The notes beneath the pieces were generated by a model. The model searched no databases and was not told the DNA's origin. It saw only the letters and a list, made by a program, of their open reading frames with translations. The position numbers and the translations under genes were made by a program. From Leptidea sinapis (Eukaryota > Arthropoda > Insecta > Lepidoptera > Pieridae): a stretch of 64,000 nt of DNA. The stretch spans positions 7,501 through 71,500 of the forward strand of contig NC_066286.1 of the NCBI RefSeq assembly GCF_905404315.1. The letters are read 5' to 3'. Below are positions 1-8,894 of the stretch, piece after piece (the stretch's first letter is position 1; each line of letters opens with the position of its first letter).

Positions 1-293
1 TCGCTGTCCAGCATGCTCTTGACCATGCCAGGCAGCGAGAGGTCCTGGCCGATCACTGTCCTCAGGTCTTGACGCCTCGTTTCCCACGCGGCGCAATTCC
101 GGAGGGTGTGATCGGCCGTATCCTCCTCGGTGTCATCACAGTGATGACACCGAGGCGATACCTCCTTCCTCACAACCCGGCACAGATATCGTCCAAAGCA
201 GCCATGGCCCGACAACACCTGTGCCAGGCGGAAGGAGATCTCTCCCTTTTGTCTTTTCTTCCAGTCACTTAGGACTGGAAGAATGGCGCCTAT
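1..293 (-). pseudogene. R1-type non-LTR retrotransposon ORF2, C-terminal fragment
   Basis: The minus strand is open from about 293 to the window edge and reads ILPVLSDWKKRQKGEISFR, then LAQVLSGHGCFGRYLCR, then a cysteine/histidine motif C-x2-C-x9-H-x4-C (residues CHHC, then H and C). This zinc-knuckle-like motif after the reverse transcriptase is typical of R1/TRAS/SART-type LINE ORF2 proteins of insects, where it helps bind the target or template. Only this C-terminal part is present. It begins right after an in-frame stop at about 294 and runs off the left edge of the window, so the true 3' end is not visible. An opposite-strand ORF over the same bases is a shadow. Family assignment rests on the motif spacing and local sequence; exact clade is inferred. 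Confidence 0.75.
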
Positions 294-302
294 AGTGCGC
301 GC

Positions 303-346
303 TCACCCGGTGACCCGTTTGTCCTTCTTTTACATAAAAAAGAAAA
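303..346 (+). repeat. LA-type LINE 3' tail (short remnant)
   Basis: CACCCGGTGACCCGTTTGTC followed by a pyrimidine stretch and ACATAAAAAA resembles the last ~40 bases of the LA LINE family seen complete at 16265-16926. It lies directly against the R1-type fragment. Confidence 0.5.
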
Positions 347-744
347 CATATTTGCTCTTATAATTTTATAAATGCATCAATCCACGCAATCACCTAAAGT
401 AGCGCTCCTTCACGTACATGACACATGGACCAGCCATATCCTTTGATCATGTTTTGTAAATGTTCAAATAAATAAAACATTGAACTTATAAGATTAGAAG
501 AACACTGCAGGCAAAAGCTTTTACTATATTATTAGCGCCTTACAAAATTTTAAGAGCAAAAACGTCTTCTTTATTTTTTGCGGGAGAATCAATTCCACAA
601 CGAAAAGTTTTTTAATCGTTTTTATATTATATACTTATATGGATACCAATAATAAATATAAGTTACTTAATTATATTACTAACTATAAAATAAAAACAAT
701 TATCATACTTCCGGTTAAAGACTGAAATTGTCGTTTTAAACTTC
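347..744. other. AT-rich DNA, no feature seen
   Basis: No ORF, terminal repeat or tRNA-like box was recognised here. Confidence 0.5.
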
Positions 745-1066
745 GATTAAGATTGGTCTCCGCTGCGCTACGCAGTCGGTACGGTCTGCGCAGGCGTAGT
801 CGCAAAGTGCGCTAACTAATACTACGCCCAAGTGGCGTACTCGAGCCAGTCACATGTTCTGTAAAACTTTGCTAATAATTGAAACTAAAATGCGTTGGTT
901 GCGTAGAAAAAATTTGTAAAAATAAAACAACAAGAAATAAGAAAGACACTGTGATCACATATCATCAGTAAGAATTTTGTATTTTATTAAATTCAATGTA
1001 AAATAACACGAAGCGTATGTAACAAAATTTAAAAGATGCCATTGAGTGCCAAGATGCCACGCACAC
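745..1066 (+). repeat. Dispersed repeat A, copy 1
   Basis: This stretch matches, in inverted orientation, positions 18583-18926. Shared blocks in order are GGTCTCCGCTGCGCT, GCGTAGTCGCAAAGTGCG, AACTAATACTACGCCCAAGT, AAAACTAAAATGC, GACACTGTG, CATCAGTAAG and TTTTGTATTTTATTAA, ending at GATGCCACGCA. This copy lacks about 25 bases present after GAGCCAGTC in copy 2. No coding capacity or terminal inverted repeat was seen, so its class is unknown. A CpG-rich 12-base palindrome GCGACGCGTCGC follows at 1141-1152. Confidence 0.75.
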
Positions 1067-2197
1067 AAGCATCGAATAGTTGCCGTAATAAAAAAAACTA
1101 TTGTTTTTGATGCCGCATGGCGCAACCGATTTCTGGCGTGGCGACGCGTCGCCTTGTCACAGTAATACCGTCCTCAGAGGCAACATCGAATATAACTATT
1201 ACCGAAGTCACTGATTAAACGAACTAAGTAGTCACGCTTTGAAATAAATTCGTAAATTTTTGTATTTAATGAAAATAAATGTTTATTCAATAAAAAGTCA
1301 TCGTTATCTGGAAAAAAATCGTAATATTTTATTTTATCATTATGATATATTTAGTTCCTATCACAATATGTTCTTTTCTGCATATTACTTTTACAAAATT
1401 ATGTCGATGTTTCACATCTGCCAGGTGACCCGTGACGGCTCATTATATTTTTTTTATAGAAATTACGTATAATCTTCACTTGCTAGTCTTCAAAATTTTT
1501 ATGTGAAACGAGCATCACATCTACTACTGAACAAGGGCCGATTCGGTTCTGGCATCCGCAAGCAGCTGCCGCGGCACGCTACGCTCGGCTCAGATAAATT
1601 TGTTTTTGGGGCTAGTGAACGAGTGTTCGTTACGTACGTAAAAATATCAAAACAAAAAGCTAATCTATTCGAGTATTTTTTTTACTGAGATAGATTAAGT
1701 ATTGTCGAGGTATATGAATAAACAAAGATCCTAACTATATAAATAAAGTAAATAATAAATAAAATAAATAAAGATACTGACTAGTGACTTTGAAAATTCG
1801 TGACCCGGTTTGAATTGAATCAACTTATTATAACGCCTTTTTGGATTTTGATAGCAATATAGATTGATAGCTTTTTTGCTAAAAGTTAATTTGATGTAAG
1901 TAAAACGACTTTTGAATGTAGCAAGTCTTGTGGTATTATTATTGAGTAAGTAACCTTACGATCATCTTATCAAAATAAATAAAGATATATATATTATAGT
2001 TATGCACAGCTAAAGAGTTTCTGTTTATTTTTTTTTAAATCTCAGAATATTTTATAGAACAGTACCTACACGTTTATCGGTATTATATAAACATTATTTT
2101 GTGAATTTTTTTTTGGAAAATATTTTTTAAAAGTAATCGTAAGTTCATATTATAATGTGTCCACTATACAAATAACACTATAATACAAAGAATTCAA
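1067..2197. other. Non-coding, AT-rich; possible LINE tail at 1739-1773
   Basis: Short ORFs here show no family resemblance. An AAAT-rich run at 1739-1773 resembles the tail of a jockey/CR1-like LINE but carries no coding remnant I can recognise. Confidence 0.4.
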
Positions 2198-2895
2198 TTG
2201 CAATATTTTTATTTTGACGTGTTTAGCAAAATAGTCACAATTTCTCGCACATCTCTGAAAGAAATCTACAAATTTAAAAACGACAGTGACAGCCTACCAC
2301 GCCTACGCACAAGCGTGGCTAAACTACGGCGTCATACTGTGGGGCAACAGTGTAGATGCACACGAACTCTTTATTTTACAGAAAAAATATATTCGTGTGC
2401 TTGGAAATATTAAACAAAGAGAAAGCTGCAAACCTCATTTTCAAAAACTAAATATTCTTACTTTACCGTGTACATATATATTTGAAATATGTAAGTTTGT
2501 AAGAAAACACCCAAATCTATACACTAAAATCATAGACGTGCCCCGGCACAACACACCTCGCTATAAAAATAATCTTATGCAAACTAACTCTAAATTAACA
2601 TTACACAGTTCCGGTCCCTACCCAATGTCAGTTAAAATTTATAATAAGTTACCAGAACACTTAAAAGCCGAAACCAATATTAAAAAATTCATAACCTCTT
2701 TGAAAAAGTTACTTTTGGAAAAATGTTACTATTCCATTAATGAATACCTAGAGGAAAAATATATTTGAATGTCTGCCCCTCTGTCGTTCATTGCTATGCC
2801 TTATTACGAGGTGCATGTGATAATTATTTAGTACTACAATTTTGTTTAGTAACTAAGTCGCATGTAACGCAATTTAATTAAATAAATAAATAAAA
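2198..2895 (+). pseudogene. Jockey/CR1-like LINE ORF2 C-terminus, 3' UTR and AAAT tail
   Basis: The frame 2286-2768 encodes WLNYGVILWGNSVDAHELF, then ILQKKYIRVLGNI, and ends YYSINEYLEEKYI before a stop. This is the thumb/C-terminal region of a jockey/CR1-like reverse transcriptase: YGxxLWG, LQKKxIR and the terminal K-x-YYSxNEYL block are family hallmarks. The reverse-transcriptase core is absent, as expected of a 5'-truncated LINE insertion. After the stop come about 110 bases of 3' UTR and an AAATAAATAAATAAAA tail at 2877-2895. The remaining C-terminal frame is uninterrupted, so it is fairly young. A more decayed copy of the same family lies at 27520-28065. Confidence 0.85.
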
Positions 2896-3462
2896 GAGCG
2901 GCGATATCATAGCACGAATGTATCACAAATCATGTTTTTAGTTTACAATAACCAAGCTACTACTAGATAAACAATATCTAGCAACCCGTAACATAAACCG
3001 CATAATGATACCTCGACTATTGTAAACACAAGTGGATATAGCGTCTCAAGTGGGCGGCGCCGGGTTTGGCGTCAAAACAGCTGAGCAGGTGGCGACTGCG
3101 GGCGCACAGGACGTGTGAGCAGAGGTGTTAAAAAAAATTGTTGTTTTATAATGCTGTTTGCTTATGTCGCAGGCAAATCATCTAGGCCGTAAAGATCGGC
3201 CTGGGCACATCACGATATGCCGGCGACTCTTAAATTACCTTTAATAAAATAAATACTTAAAAGACCAGTATTTGTTTTGTATTTTTGTTAAATAGCTCTG
3301 AAACGAGGATGATAAAATGCATTGCTGCATAAATTACTTTATCTTGTTCTATATTTAAAGAATAAGAATAAATAAGTGCCAAAAAGAAGATCTAGAAATC
3401 AGATACTATTCACAGTTGTACATGTCGGTGTCGATGTGTCGGTGACGGAGCTCAACTAACAT
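2896..3462. other. Non-coding; GC-rich patch at 3045-3120
   Basis: The patch (GGGCGGCGCCGGG and flanks) is strikingly GC-rich for this window. I see no ORF or clear splice sites in it, so I assign no function. Confidence 0.35.
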
Positions 3463-3509
3463 TGGTATAACCATGGAAATTCTTATAAAGACGTAAAAGA
3501 AATGTTATA

Positions 3510-3650
3510 CACAAATAAAATTTGAAAACAAAATTATGAACGATGCGGGACTCGAACCTTCGACCTAGCAGGTCATCAACTGTATTGTAGATCCTGTAGA
3601 TGGAGCCACAACCTGAGAGTTGAACAAAGCATACATGATTTTATAATCAA
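3510..3650. repeat. tRNA-related SINE, internally rearranged copy
   Basis: GATGCGGGACTCGAACCTTCG at 3542-3562 is the reversed B box of the tRNA-like SINE seen at 7379-7496, 22962-23062 and 48480-48740. It is followed by TCATCAACTGTATTGTAGA and GCCACAACCTGAGAGTTGAA, which belong to the same SINE but run in the opposite orientation to their position in the 48480-48740 copy. The two halves are therefore inverted relative to each other. The SINE directly precedes the endonuclease/RT fragment. Confidence 0.6.
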
Positions 3651-5912
3651 AAATCCACCACAAGTATTAGATTCAAATCTTTGTTTAAATCATATAATTT
3701 ATCAAATATTTTCTTAGAACCTACTAGAGTAACCAGCACCTCTAAAAGCTGTATTGATAATATTTTTACTAATTATAAACCTATTTCTCAATCAATAATT
3801 AGTAAACTGAGCTCAGACCACTTTGGTCAATTAGCCTCTTTTAATATTGAAGGAAACAAATGTACTTCAACTAAAAAGTTTATGTTTGTTCCGGTAAACA
3901 ATGCGCGAATGGAGAAATATAGAGGCAATGTTTCAGAAAAACTCTCAAACTTGTATTTGAATTATAACAGTACTCCAAATGAGATGTATGGTAAGTTATT
4001 TAAAATAATTAAAACAGAGTTTGCTTCTATATTTACTTCAAAGACAGTCAACTCGGGTGGTCTCTTGTCATTTAACAACTGGGCAACAGCTGGTATTCAT
4101 AACAGACAACGGAGCAGACAACGGTTATATGAACTATATAGTGAGAGATCATCATGTAATCATGATGCATCTTTCCTTGTATATGTGAAAAATTATTCAA
4201 AATTATTTAAGAAAGTATGTACTATTGCTAAGTCAATGCATATTAGAGAAATAATTAAAAATGCTTCAAATAAAATAAAAATGACTTGGAAAGTTATTAA
4301 CTGGGAATCTGGAAGAGCGAAAGACTGCAAGTTTGAATATAATCTAATAATAAACAATACAAAAATCCACTCTGAGCAGGAAGTAGCTTCTGCTTTTGAG
4401 AAATTTTTTTCTGACATTCCAGTTTTCATCTCAAGCACCCTTGTCTCCTCCACCAGTGTTGCAGAGTCACTTCTTTTGGAAAATGTTAAGGAATCTAAAC
4501 AAAATTTCAAATTGAGTGTTGTTAGCCCAGCAGAAATAATTAAAACTTTCAGATCCTTAGAAATGAAAAAAACTGCTGATATATGGGGCATATCTGTAAA
4601 AATAATAAGTTCTGTTATTGACGTCATAGCACCATATCTAGCACTAGTTTTTAATAGCTGTACTGAACATGGCGTGTTTCCTGACCTTCTGAAGTATAGT
4701 AAAATTACACCAATATTTAAATCGGGACTCACTTCTGACCCGAATAACTATCGCCCTGTTTCGGTGTTGCCGACCCTTAGTAAAATTTTTGAAAAAATTA
4801 TTTTAAGCCAAATGCTTACTCACTTTAACACTTATACGTTACTTCATATAAAACAATTTGGCTTTACTAGGGGACGCTCGACTACGGATGCAGGTGTTGA
4901 ACTCATCAGGAATATTTTTGAGGCCTGGGAGGAATCACAGAATGCACTTGGTATTTTCTGTGATTTATCTAAGTGTGTCTATTGTGTTCAACATTCAACG
5001 CTGGTCAGGAAGCTATGCCACTATGGTATAAGAGGATCTGCACTCGATCTTCTGATCTCATATTTAAATAATAGGATTCAGAGGGTCGAGGTGAATGGCA
5101 GGAGATCTCCTGGGACTCCTCTCGGTATGGGGGTACCACAAGGGTCTATTCTTGGACCCTTCCTCTTCCTAAATTATATAAATGATCTACCTAACCTTGT
5201 AGAAAAAAAACACAAGGTGGTATTGTTTGCGGATGACACTTCACTTATATTCAAAGTGAAACGAAGCCAAGTTTTATATGACGAAGTAAACAATGCTCTA
5301 TCTGACATCGTGTACTGGTTTAGCGCCAATAACTTATTGTTAAATAATCATAAAACCAAATATATTAAATTCACCGCGCCAAATGTCAAAAATGTAGATG
5401 CGAATATTTTATTAAATGGAGAGGTGGTAAAACCAGTGGAATCTGCTATATTTCTTGGCATTACTCTTGATTCCAAATTGCAGTGGGGCCCCCATATTGA
5501 AGGATTGGCGAATAGGCTTACTTCTGCAGCATATGCGGTTAAGAAAATCAGACGGTTAACTGACATAGATACGGCGAGATTAGTATACTTTAGTTATTTT
5601 CATAGTATTATGTCCTATGGTATATTGTTATGGGGCAGTGCGGCCGATATTAATACTATCTTTGTGCTGCAGAAGAGGGCTATTCGCGCGATTTATAACC
5701 TAGGTCCTAAAGAATCATTAAGTGAAAAATATAAAGAAATAAACATTTTGACTGTTGCTTCTCAATACATTTTTGATAATGTATTGTATGTTCATAAGCA
5801 CATTGAGGAATTTTCTAGAAACTGTGACATTCATAATGTTAACACGAGGAACAAACATAATCTTGTTATGCCTACTACTCGGTTGGGTCGAGTTAGTAAG
5901 TCTAAAAATTAG
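3645..5912 (+). CDS. Jockey/CR1-like LINE ORF2: endonuclease C-terminus plus reverse transcriptase (truncated at both ends)
   Basis: The open frame is about 743 codons counted from 3681, but that codon is TTG and the frame continues upstream, so no true start is present. Residues ~10-60 (EPTRVTSTSKSCIDNIFTN, then SDHFGQLASF) are the end of an AP-type endonuclease. The reverse transcriptase follows: TPIFKSG and NNYRPVSVLPTLSKIFEKI near residue 355, QFGFTRGRSTTDA, motif A with Asp428 in CDLSKC, GVPQGSILGPFLFL, and the catalytic FADD at residues 516-519. Motif A reads DLSKCVYCVQH where this family normally has DLSKAFDCVQH, so a conserved Asp is replaced by Tyr. The thumb (YGILLWGSA, LQKRAIRAIYNL) is present. 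The frame ends at TTRLGRVSKSKN, about 60 residues short of the usual C-terminus. The element lacks ORF1, the endonuclease start and its 3' end, so it is probably dead. Confidence 0.88.
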   Translation, partial: NQKSTTSIRFKSLFKSYNLSNIFLEPTRVTSTSKSCIDNIFTNYKPISQSIISKLSSDHFGQLASFNIEGNKCTSTKKFMFVPVNNARMEKYRGNVSEKLSNLYLNYNSTPNEMYGKLFKIIKTEFASIFTSKTVNSGGLLSFNNWATAGIHNRQRSRQRLYELYSERSSCNHDASFLVYVKNYSKLFKKVCTIAKSMHIREIIKNASNKIKMTWKVINWESGRAKDCKFEYNLIINNTKIHSEQEVASAFEKFFSDIPVFISSTLVSSTSVAESLLLENVKESKQNFKLSVVSPAEIIKTFRSLEMKKTADIWGISVKIISSVIDVIAPYLALVFNSCTEHGVFPDLLKYSKITPIFKSGLTSDPNNYRPVSVLPTLSKIFEKIILSQMLTHFNTYTLLHIKQFGFTRGRSTTDAGVELIRNIFEAWEESQNALGIFCDLSKCVYCVQHSTLVRKLCHYGIRGSALDLLISYLNNRIQRVEVNGRRSPGTPLGMGVPQGSILGPFLFLNYINDLPNLVEKKHKVVLFADDTSLIFKVKRSQVLYDEVNNALSDIVYWFSANNLLLNNHKTKYIKFTAPNVKNVDANILLNGEVVKPVESAIFLGITLDSKLQWGPHIEGLANRLTSAAYAVKKIRRLTDIDTARLVYFSYFHSIMSYGILLWGSAADINTIFVLQKRAIRAIYNLGPKESLSEKYKEINILTVASQYIFDNVLYVHKHIEEFSRNCDIHNVNTRNKHNLVMPTTRLGRVSKSKN

Positions 5913-6450
5913 GAACTAAGTACTTGAGCCTGTTCTTACCATAAATATTTGAAAATCTTGGTAAGAGTAATTTAGAGTCTGCCATACTACGAGTACAAAT
6001 TGTATTGCTTTCGTCTTTCTTTAAATACTTTATGGTATAACCATGGATTATTAGGTACTTTAATAACCATGGATTTTGCAAGAAATTAGCCATTGCAATT
6101 AAATAATTAAGTTCACTTTACATAAGTAAGTAATTAATTAGTACCATAAGTAATTTCTACAACCTTACATTCCAACTGACTTTCTCTTTGATTTTCACAG
6201 ATATACGCAAAACTCGTAAATGTTTTGAATTGTTTTTATTGGTACATTAAATGTGTCAGAAATTTGTAGAGCTATATTTATATATTTGGGTTCTGTTTAA
6301 AGTTTTGCTTTTTGTATGATTGTCTATTCGCGTGAATGAGGGTGATGATATCGGTAGAAATTAAGGCTGAGATCTATAAAGTGTACTCAGACTTTACTTA
6401 CATAAAACTTAGCATAGAAAAGGCTAAAGATAATCTTTTGTTTATTTTTT
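5913..6450. other. Non-coding flank of the RT fragment
   Basis: It holds a 13-base direct repeat ATAACCATGGATT at 6036-6048 and 6061-6073. A 15-base match TGGTATAACCATGGA at 6033-6047 is also found at 3463-3477. Nothing else was recognised. Confidence 0.45.
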
Positions 6451-6737
6451 GAAGTTATACTTCTTTAGGCGCGTTATGAAAAAATGATGAGAGTGAAATT
6501 ACAGTAACACAAAAGTAACAGGGTGAATGAAGTTGGTTCCTAAAATTTTCTGAAGGTTGCGACATTCGTTATTTTTTTTTTGGTTTCTTCGTCCATTATT
6601 AGGGTAGGAAAAGGGTTCAAGCCCGTACAGCCGTATTCGTTATTTAATATTTAATTGTCAAAGCCATCGTTGCAAGATTTTTACAATATTGTTTTTTCTA
6701 AGAACGTAGCTTTGTTAGGCCAAAGAAGTATAACTTC
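6451..6737. mobile_element. MITE-like element with ~20-bp terminal inverted repeats
   Basis: The left end GAAGTTATACTTCTTTAGGC is matched by the reverse complement of the right end, GAAGTTATACTTCTTTGGCC. The ~287-bp interior has no ORF. Interior words (ACATTCGTT, ATTAGG-TAGG-AAAGGGTTC-AGCCC-TACA) recur at 20055-20400, and the TIR-like start recurs at 20055 and 21786, so this is a family. The TIR core GAAGT-TAT-ACTTC is itself palindromic. No clear target duplication was seen; superfamily unassigned. Confidence 0.65.
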
Positions 6738-6883
6738 TAGCGTGCATACATAAGTACTCACATACTGTTTATTAAAGTCATTTGACAGTTTAAATTAAGC
6801 TGAGCATAATTATAACAATAATAATAAACTTAATGGGTACCATTTTAATTACATAACATCGGTTTATTGTCATATTAATAACA

Positions 6884-7152
6884 TTTCTGGATGTGTGGCG
6901 GTCCTCCACAGTGCGGTTTTCTAGGAGCTTTCTTCCACGTACTACAAAGCTGTGGAATGAGCTTCCTTGTGCGGTGTTTCAGGGACGATACGACATTGGT
7001 ACCTTCAAAAAAAGCGCGTACACCTTCCTTAAAGGCCGGCAACGCTCCTGTGATTCCTCTGGTGTTGCAAGAGATTGTGGGCGGCGGTGATCACTTAACA
7101 ACAGGTGGCCCGTACGCTCGTTTGTCCTCCTATTCCATAAAAAAAAAATCTT
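6884..7152 (+). pseudogene. LA-family LINE 3' end (C-terminal RT fragment and tail)
   Basis: The frame at 6893-7090 encodes WRSSTVRFSRSFLPRTTKLW, then NELPCAVFQGRYDIGTFKKS, and stops after VARDCGRR. This is the extreme C-terminus of the LA LINE. It continues into the family tail CTCGTTTGTCCTCCTATTCC and ATA plus A-run. It is a heavily 5'-truncated LINE insertion whose remaining reading frame is nearly intact. Confidence 0.8.
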
Positions 7153-7378
7153 AACAATTTGTTATGTTTTTAAATTGATAGCCCTCAATTCTGGGATTGT
7201 ATCTAGTATTTTGTATCTTGATTTCATAATATTTGTAGTATTTATATTATTGTTTTCTTGGTGTCACGGAAGCAAAGACTGTGCATGTTGTGACACCTTA
7301 ATTTGATGTACATTCAAATCATTATTTGTTAATATTTGATATATTTTAACTACTGGCTATCCTGTAAATAAATAAATA
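7153..7378 (+). repeat. Probable LINE 3' UTR with AAAT tail
   Basis: Non-coding sequence ending in CTGTAAATAAATAAATA at 7361-7376, the tail type used by jockey/CR1-like LINEs. It contains a stem GGTGTCAC ... GTTGTGACACC at 7260-7298, as LINE 3' UTRs often do. No coding part is attached. Confidence 0.4.
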
Positions 7379-7496
7379 CCCAAATAAAATTTGAAAACAA
7401 AATTTGTTGAACGATGCGGGACTCGAATCCTCGACCGCTCGCGTTCTGTGCGAGTGCTCTCCCAACTGAGCTAACCGTTCGAGTGACGTATAAGTA
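7379..7496 (-). repeat. tRNA-derived SINE
   Basis: Read on the minus strand it has an A-box region GGTTAGCTCAGTTGGGAGAG, an anticodon-arm-like CTCGCACAGAACGCGAG and a B box GAGGATTCGAGTCCCGCATCG, followed by a TTTGTTTTCAAATTTTATTT tail region. The acceptor stem does not pair and the anticodon loop lacks U33, so it is a SINE and not a tRNA gene. It abuts the broken end of the endonuclease fragment at 7492. Confidence 0.7.
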
Positions 7497-7878
7497 TAAG
7501 CTCTGCACAGGCTATTTCAATGGTACGTTCAACAGAGAGGCCCACAATATCTTTACGGTCTTTGAATTTAAATGATTTACTTATAAGTATAAGAGAGCCG
7601 CCACGTGTTGCCTTATCTCTGCTAAACACACTTGCCACCCGATGACCACTGGAGTTAAAAATGAGCTCATATTTTCTAAGCCAGTGTTCAGTAAGACATA
7701 AGATATCAATATTTTCATGGTTCATTAGTAACTCCAGTTCCTGTTCTTTACCTAACAATCCTTGCATATTTTGGTGCATCAGGTTTATAACTTTACAATT
7801 ATTATGTTTACTATTACTTGTACATTGTGTATTTATATTGCTAGAGGAGTCCCCTATTGTCTTATTGACTAATTTAAA
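7492..7878 (-). pseudogene. LINE ORF2 start: AP-type endonuclease N-terminus
   Basis: On the minus strand the frame opens at 7878, overlapping the end of ORF1. The first ATG is at 7779 and it reads MHQNMQGLLGKEQELELLM, then NHENIDILCLTEHWLRK, and later GGSLILISK. The N-Q-GL-K-EL and DILCLTEHWL blocks carry the conserved Asn and Glu of the apurinic-type endonuclease domain of jockey/CR1-like LINEs. The domain is cut after about 100 residues (ERTIEIACAELILI) where the SINE begins. The rest of ORF2, including all reverse-transcriptase motifs, is missing on this side. The overlap with ORF1 in another frame fits a two-ORF LINE. Confidence 0.8.
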
Positions 7879-8894
7879 TTATTTTGAACATATTCCAAAC
7901 CAGAAACTAAACTATAAGACTGCTCAATAGAAGCAGTGTTAATCAAATAATTACTTTGCTCAATAGGAGCAGAGTCCAACAAGCTATTACACTGCTCAAT
8001 AGAAGCAGTGCTAATCGACTTACTAACCTGCTCAATAGAAGCAGGGGACCGGGTTGCCAAATAATTGGCTGAGTTATAAAATAAATAAAAGGATAGCGAT
8101 TTAGCTATCTGTCTTTTATAAAAATTAGATAGGTGTAACCTATCAAATGTCAACATTTTACATTTATGATTAATTATATTATTAATATCAATTATGTGTA
8201 TGTTACTACATAATAAATTACCATTATATGTCACATAATTTGAATGAGACAATAGGGTTAACATATTATTTAAATTGTCTCTTGCTTTGTTTTCCTGTGG
8301 CAAATCCTGTATGAATGGCAGTGTGAATATTATAAGATTTTCTATTTTTAAACTATTTAACTCATTGTATAATTTTTGTAGAACATTTTTATTTAAATGC
8401 CCTCTTCTCCCAATCATAACAATAATAGAGGTATTAGAGCAGTGAGTATCACTAAGAATTCTTTTTATAATTTGATAGTAACTTGCCCCTGGCATACAAA
8501 TATTTGATACTAGCTGCCCGTTACTAATTTTATGCAAAATCAACCCCATATTTCTTCCTAGGTCATCGCTATAAATCTTAATATGTTTCTTATGTGAAGA
8601 AATTGTTTGTGAGAGTTGATTTTTAATAACAGGAGTATTAGGAGCCCTGACAGATTGAGCAATTGCTTTACTGTTACTTTCTTTGCCTGACGGGCCTGTG
8701 GAAAAGTGACAATTACAATTACTATACATTTTAGAAATTGAGTCAAAACACTCTGCATTATAGTTACTTAATTCAATTAATCCATCCATAGCCGTGATGT
8801 GATCGGCTATGTCTTTCTGTGAAATCTCATATTGTTTTGAGACATGATCCAGATTTTGATGTAAGGCTAGTAACTCAGCCTGAATAGAGCTCAC
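7869..8894 (-). CDS. LINE ORF1, second part: SGNH/esterase-like domain with C-terminal 12-residue repeats
   Basis: The frame of 341 codons begins with GTG at 8894, overlapping the stop of the upstream coiled-coil ORF, and probably continues that protein after a frame change. Residues ~107-117 (KIYSDDLGRNMG) resemble SGNH-hydrolase block I with the usual GDS changed to SDD. PGAS near 135-138 resembles block II, VMIGRRG near 159-165 block III with the usual Asn lost, and FDRLHLSNFYKRQIA at 250-264 block V with Asp and His kept. Esterase-type ORF1 proteins are known in CR1-type LINEs, where they bind nucleic acid or membranes. Residues ~285-332 are four 12-residue repeats around (A/S)-IEQ. The stop at 7869-7871 lies inside the ORF2 overlap. 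Confidence 0.7.
   Translation of the reverse strand: MSSIQAELLALHQNLDHVSKQYEISQKDIADHITAMDGLIELSNYNAECFDSISKMYSNCNCHFSTGPSGKESNSKAIAQSVRAPNTPVIKNQLSQTISSHKKHIKIYSDDLGRNMGLILHKISNGQLVSNICMPGASYYQIIKRILSDTHCSNTSIIVMIGRRGHLNKNVLQKLYNELNSLKIENLIIFTLPFIQDLPQENKARDNLNNMLTLLSHSNYVTYNGNLLCSNIHIIDINNIINHKCKMLTFDRLHLSNFYKRQIAKSLSFYLFYNSANYLATRSPASIEQVSKSISTASIEQCNSLLDSAPIEQSNYLINTASIEQSYSLVSGLEYVQNNLN
7921..8064 (-). repeat. 36-bp tandem repeat, four units, inside LINE ORF1
   Basis: TGCTCAATAG recurs at 7921, 7957, 7993 and 8029, exactly 36 bp apart. Since 36 is divisible by three the array keeps the reading frame and encodes four 12-residue repeats beginning ASIEQ, ASIEQ, APIEQ and ASIEQ on the minus strand. 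Confidence 0.9.

Noticed and set aside
1503..1688. A small gene in a GC-richer patch near 1.55 kb.
   Set aside because: Short, with no conserved-looking motif and no splice or promoter support.
4193..4732. A 179-residue minus-strand ORF inside the RT region.
   Set aside because: It is antisense to the recognisable reverse transcriptase.
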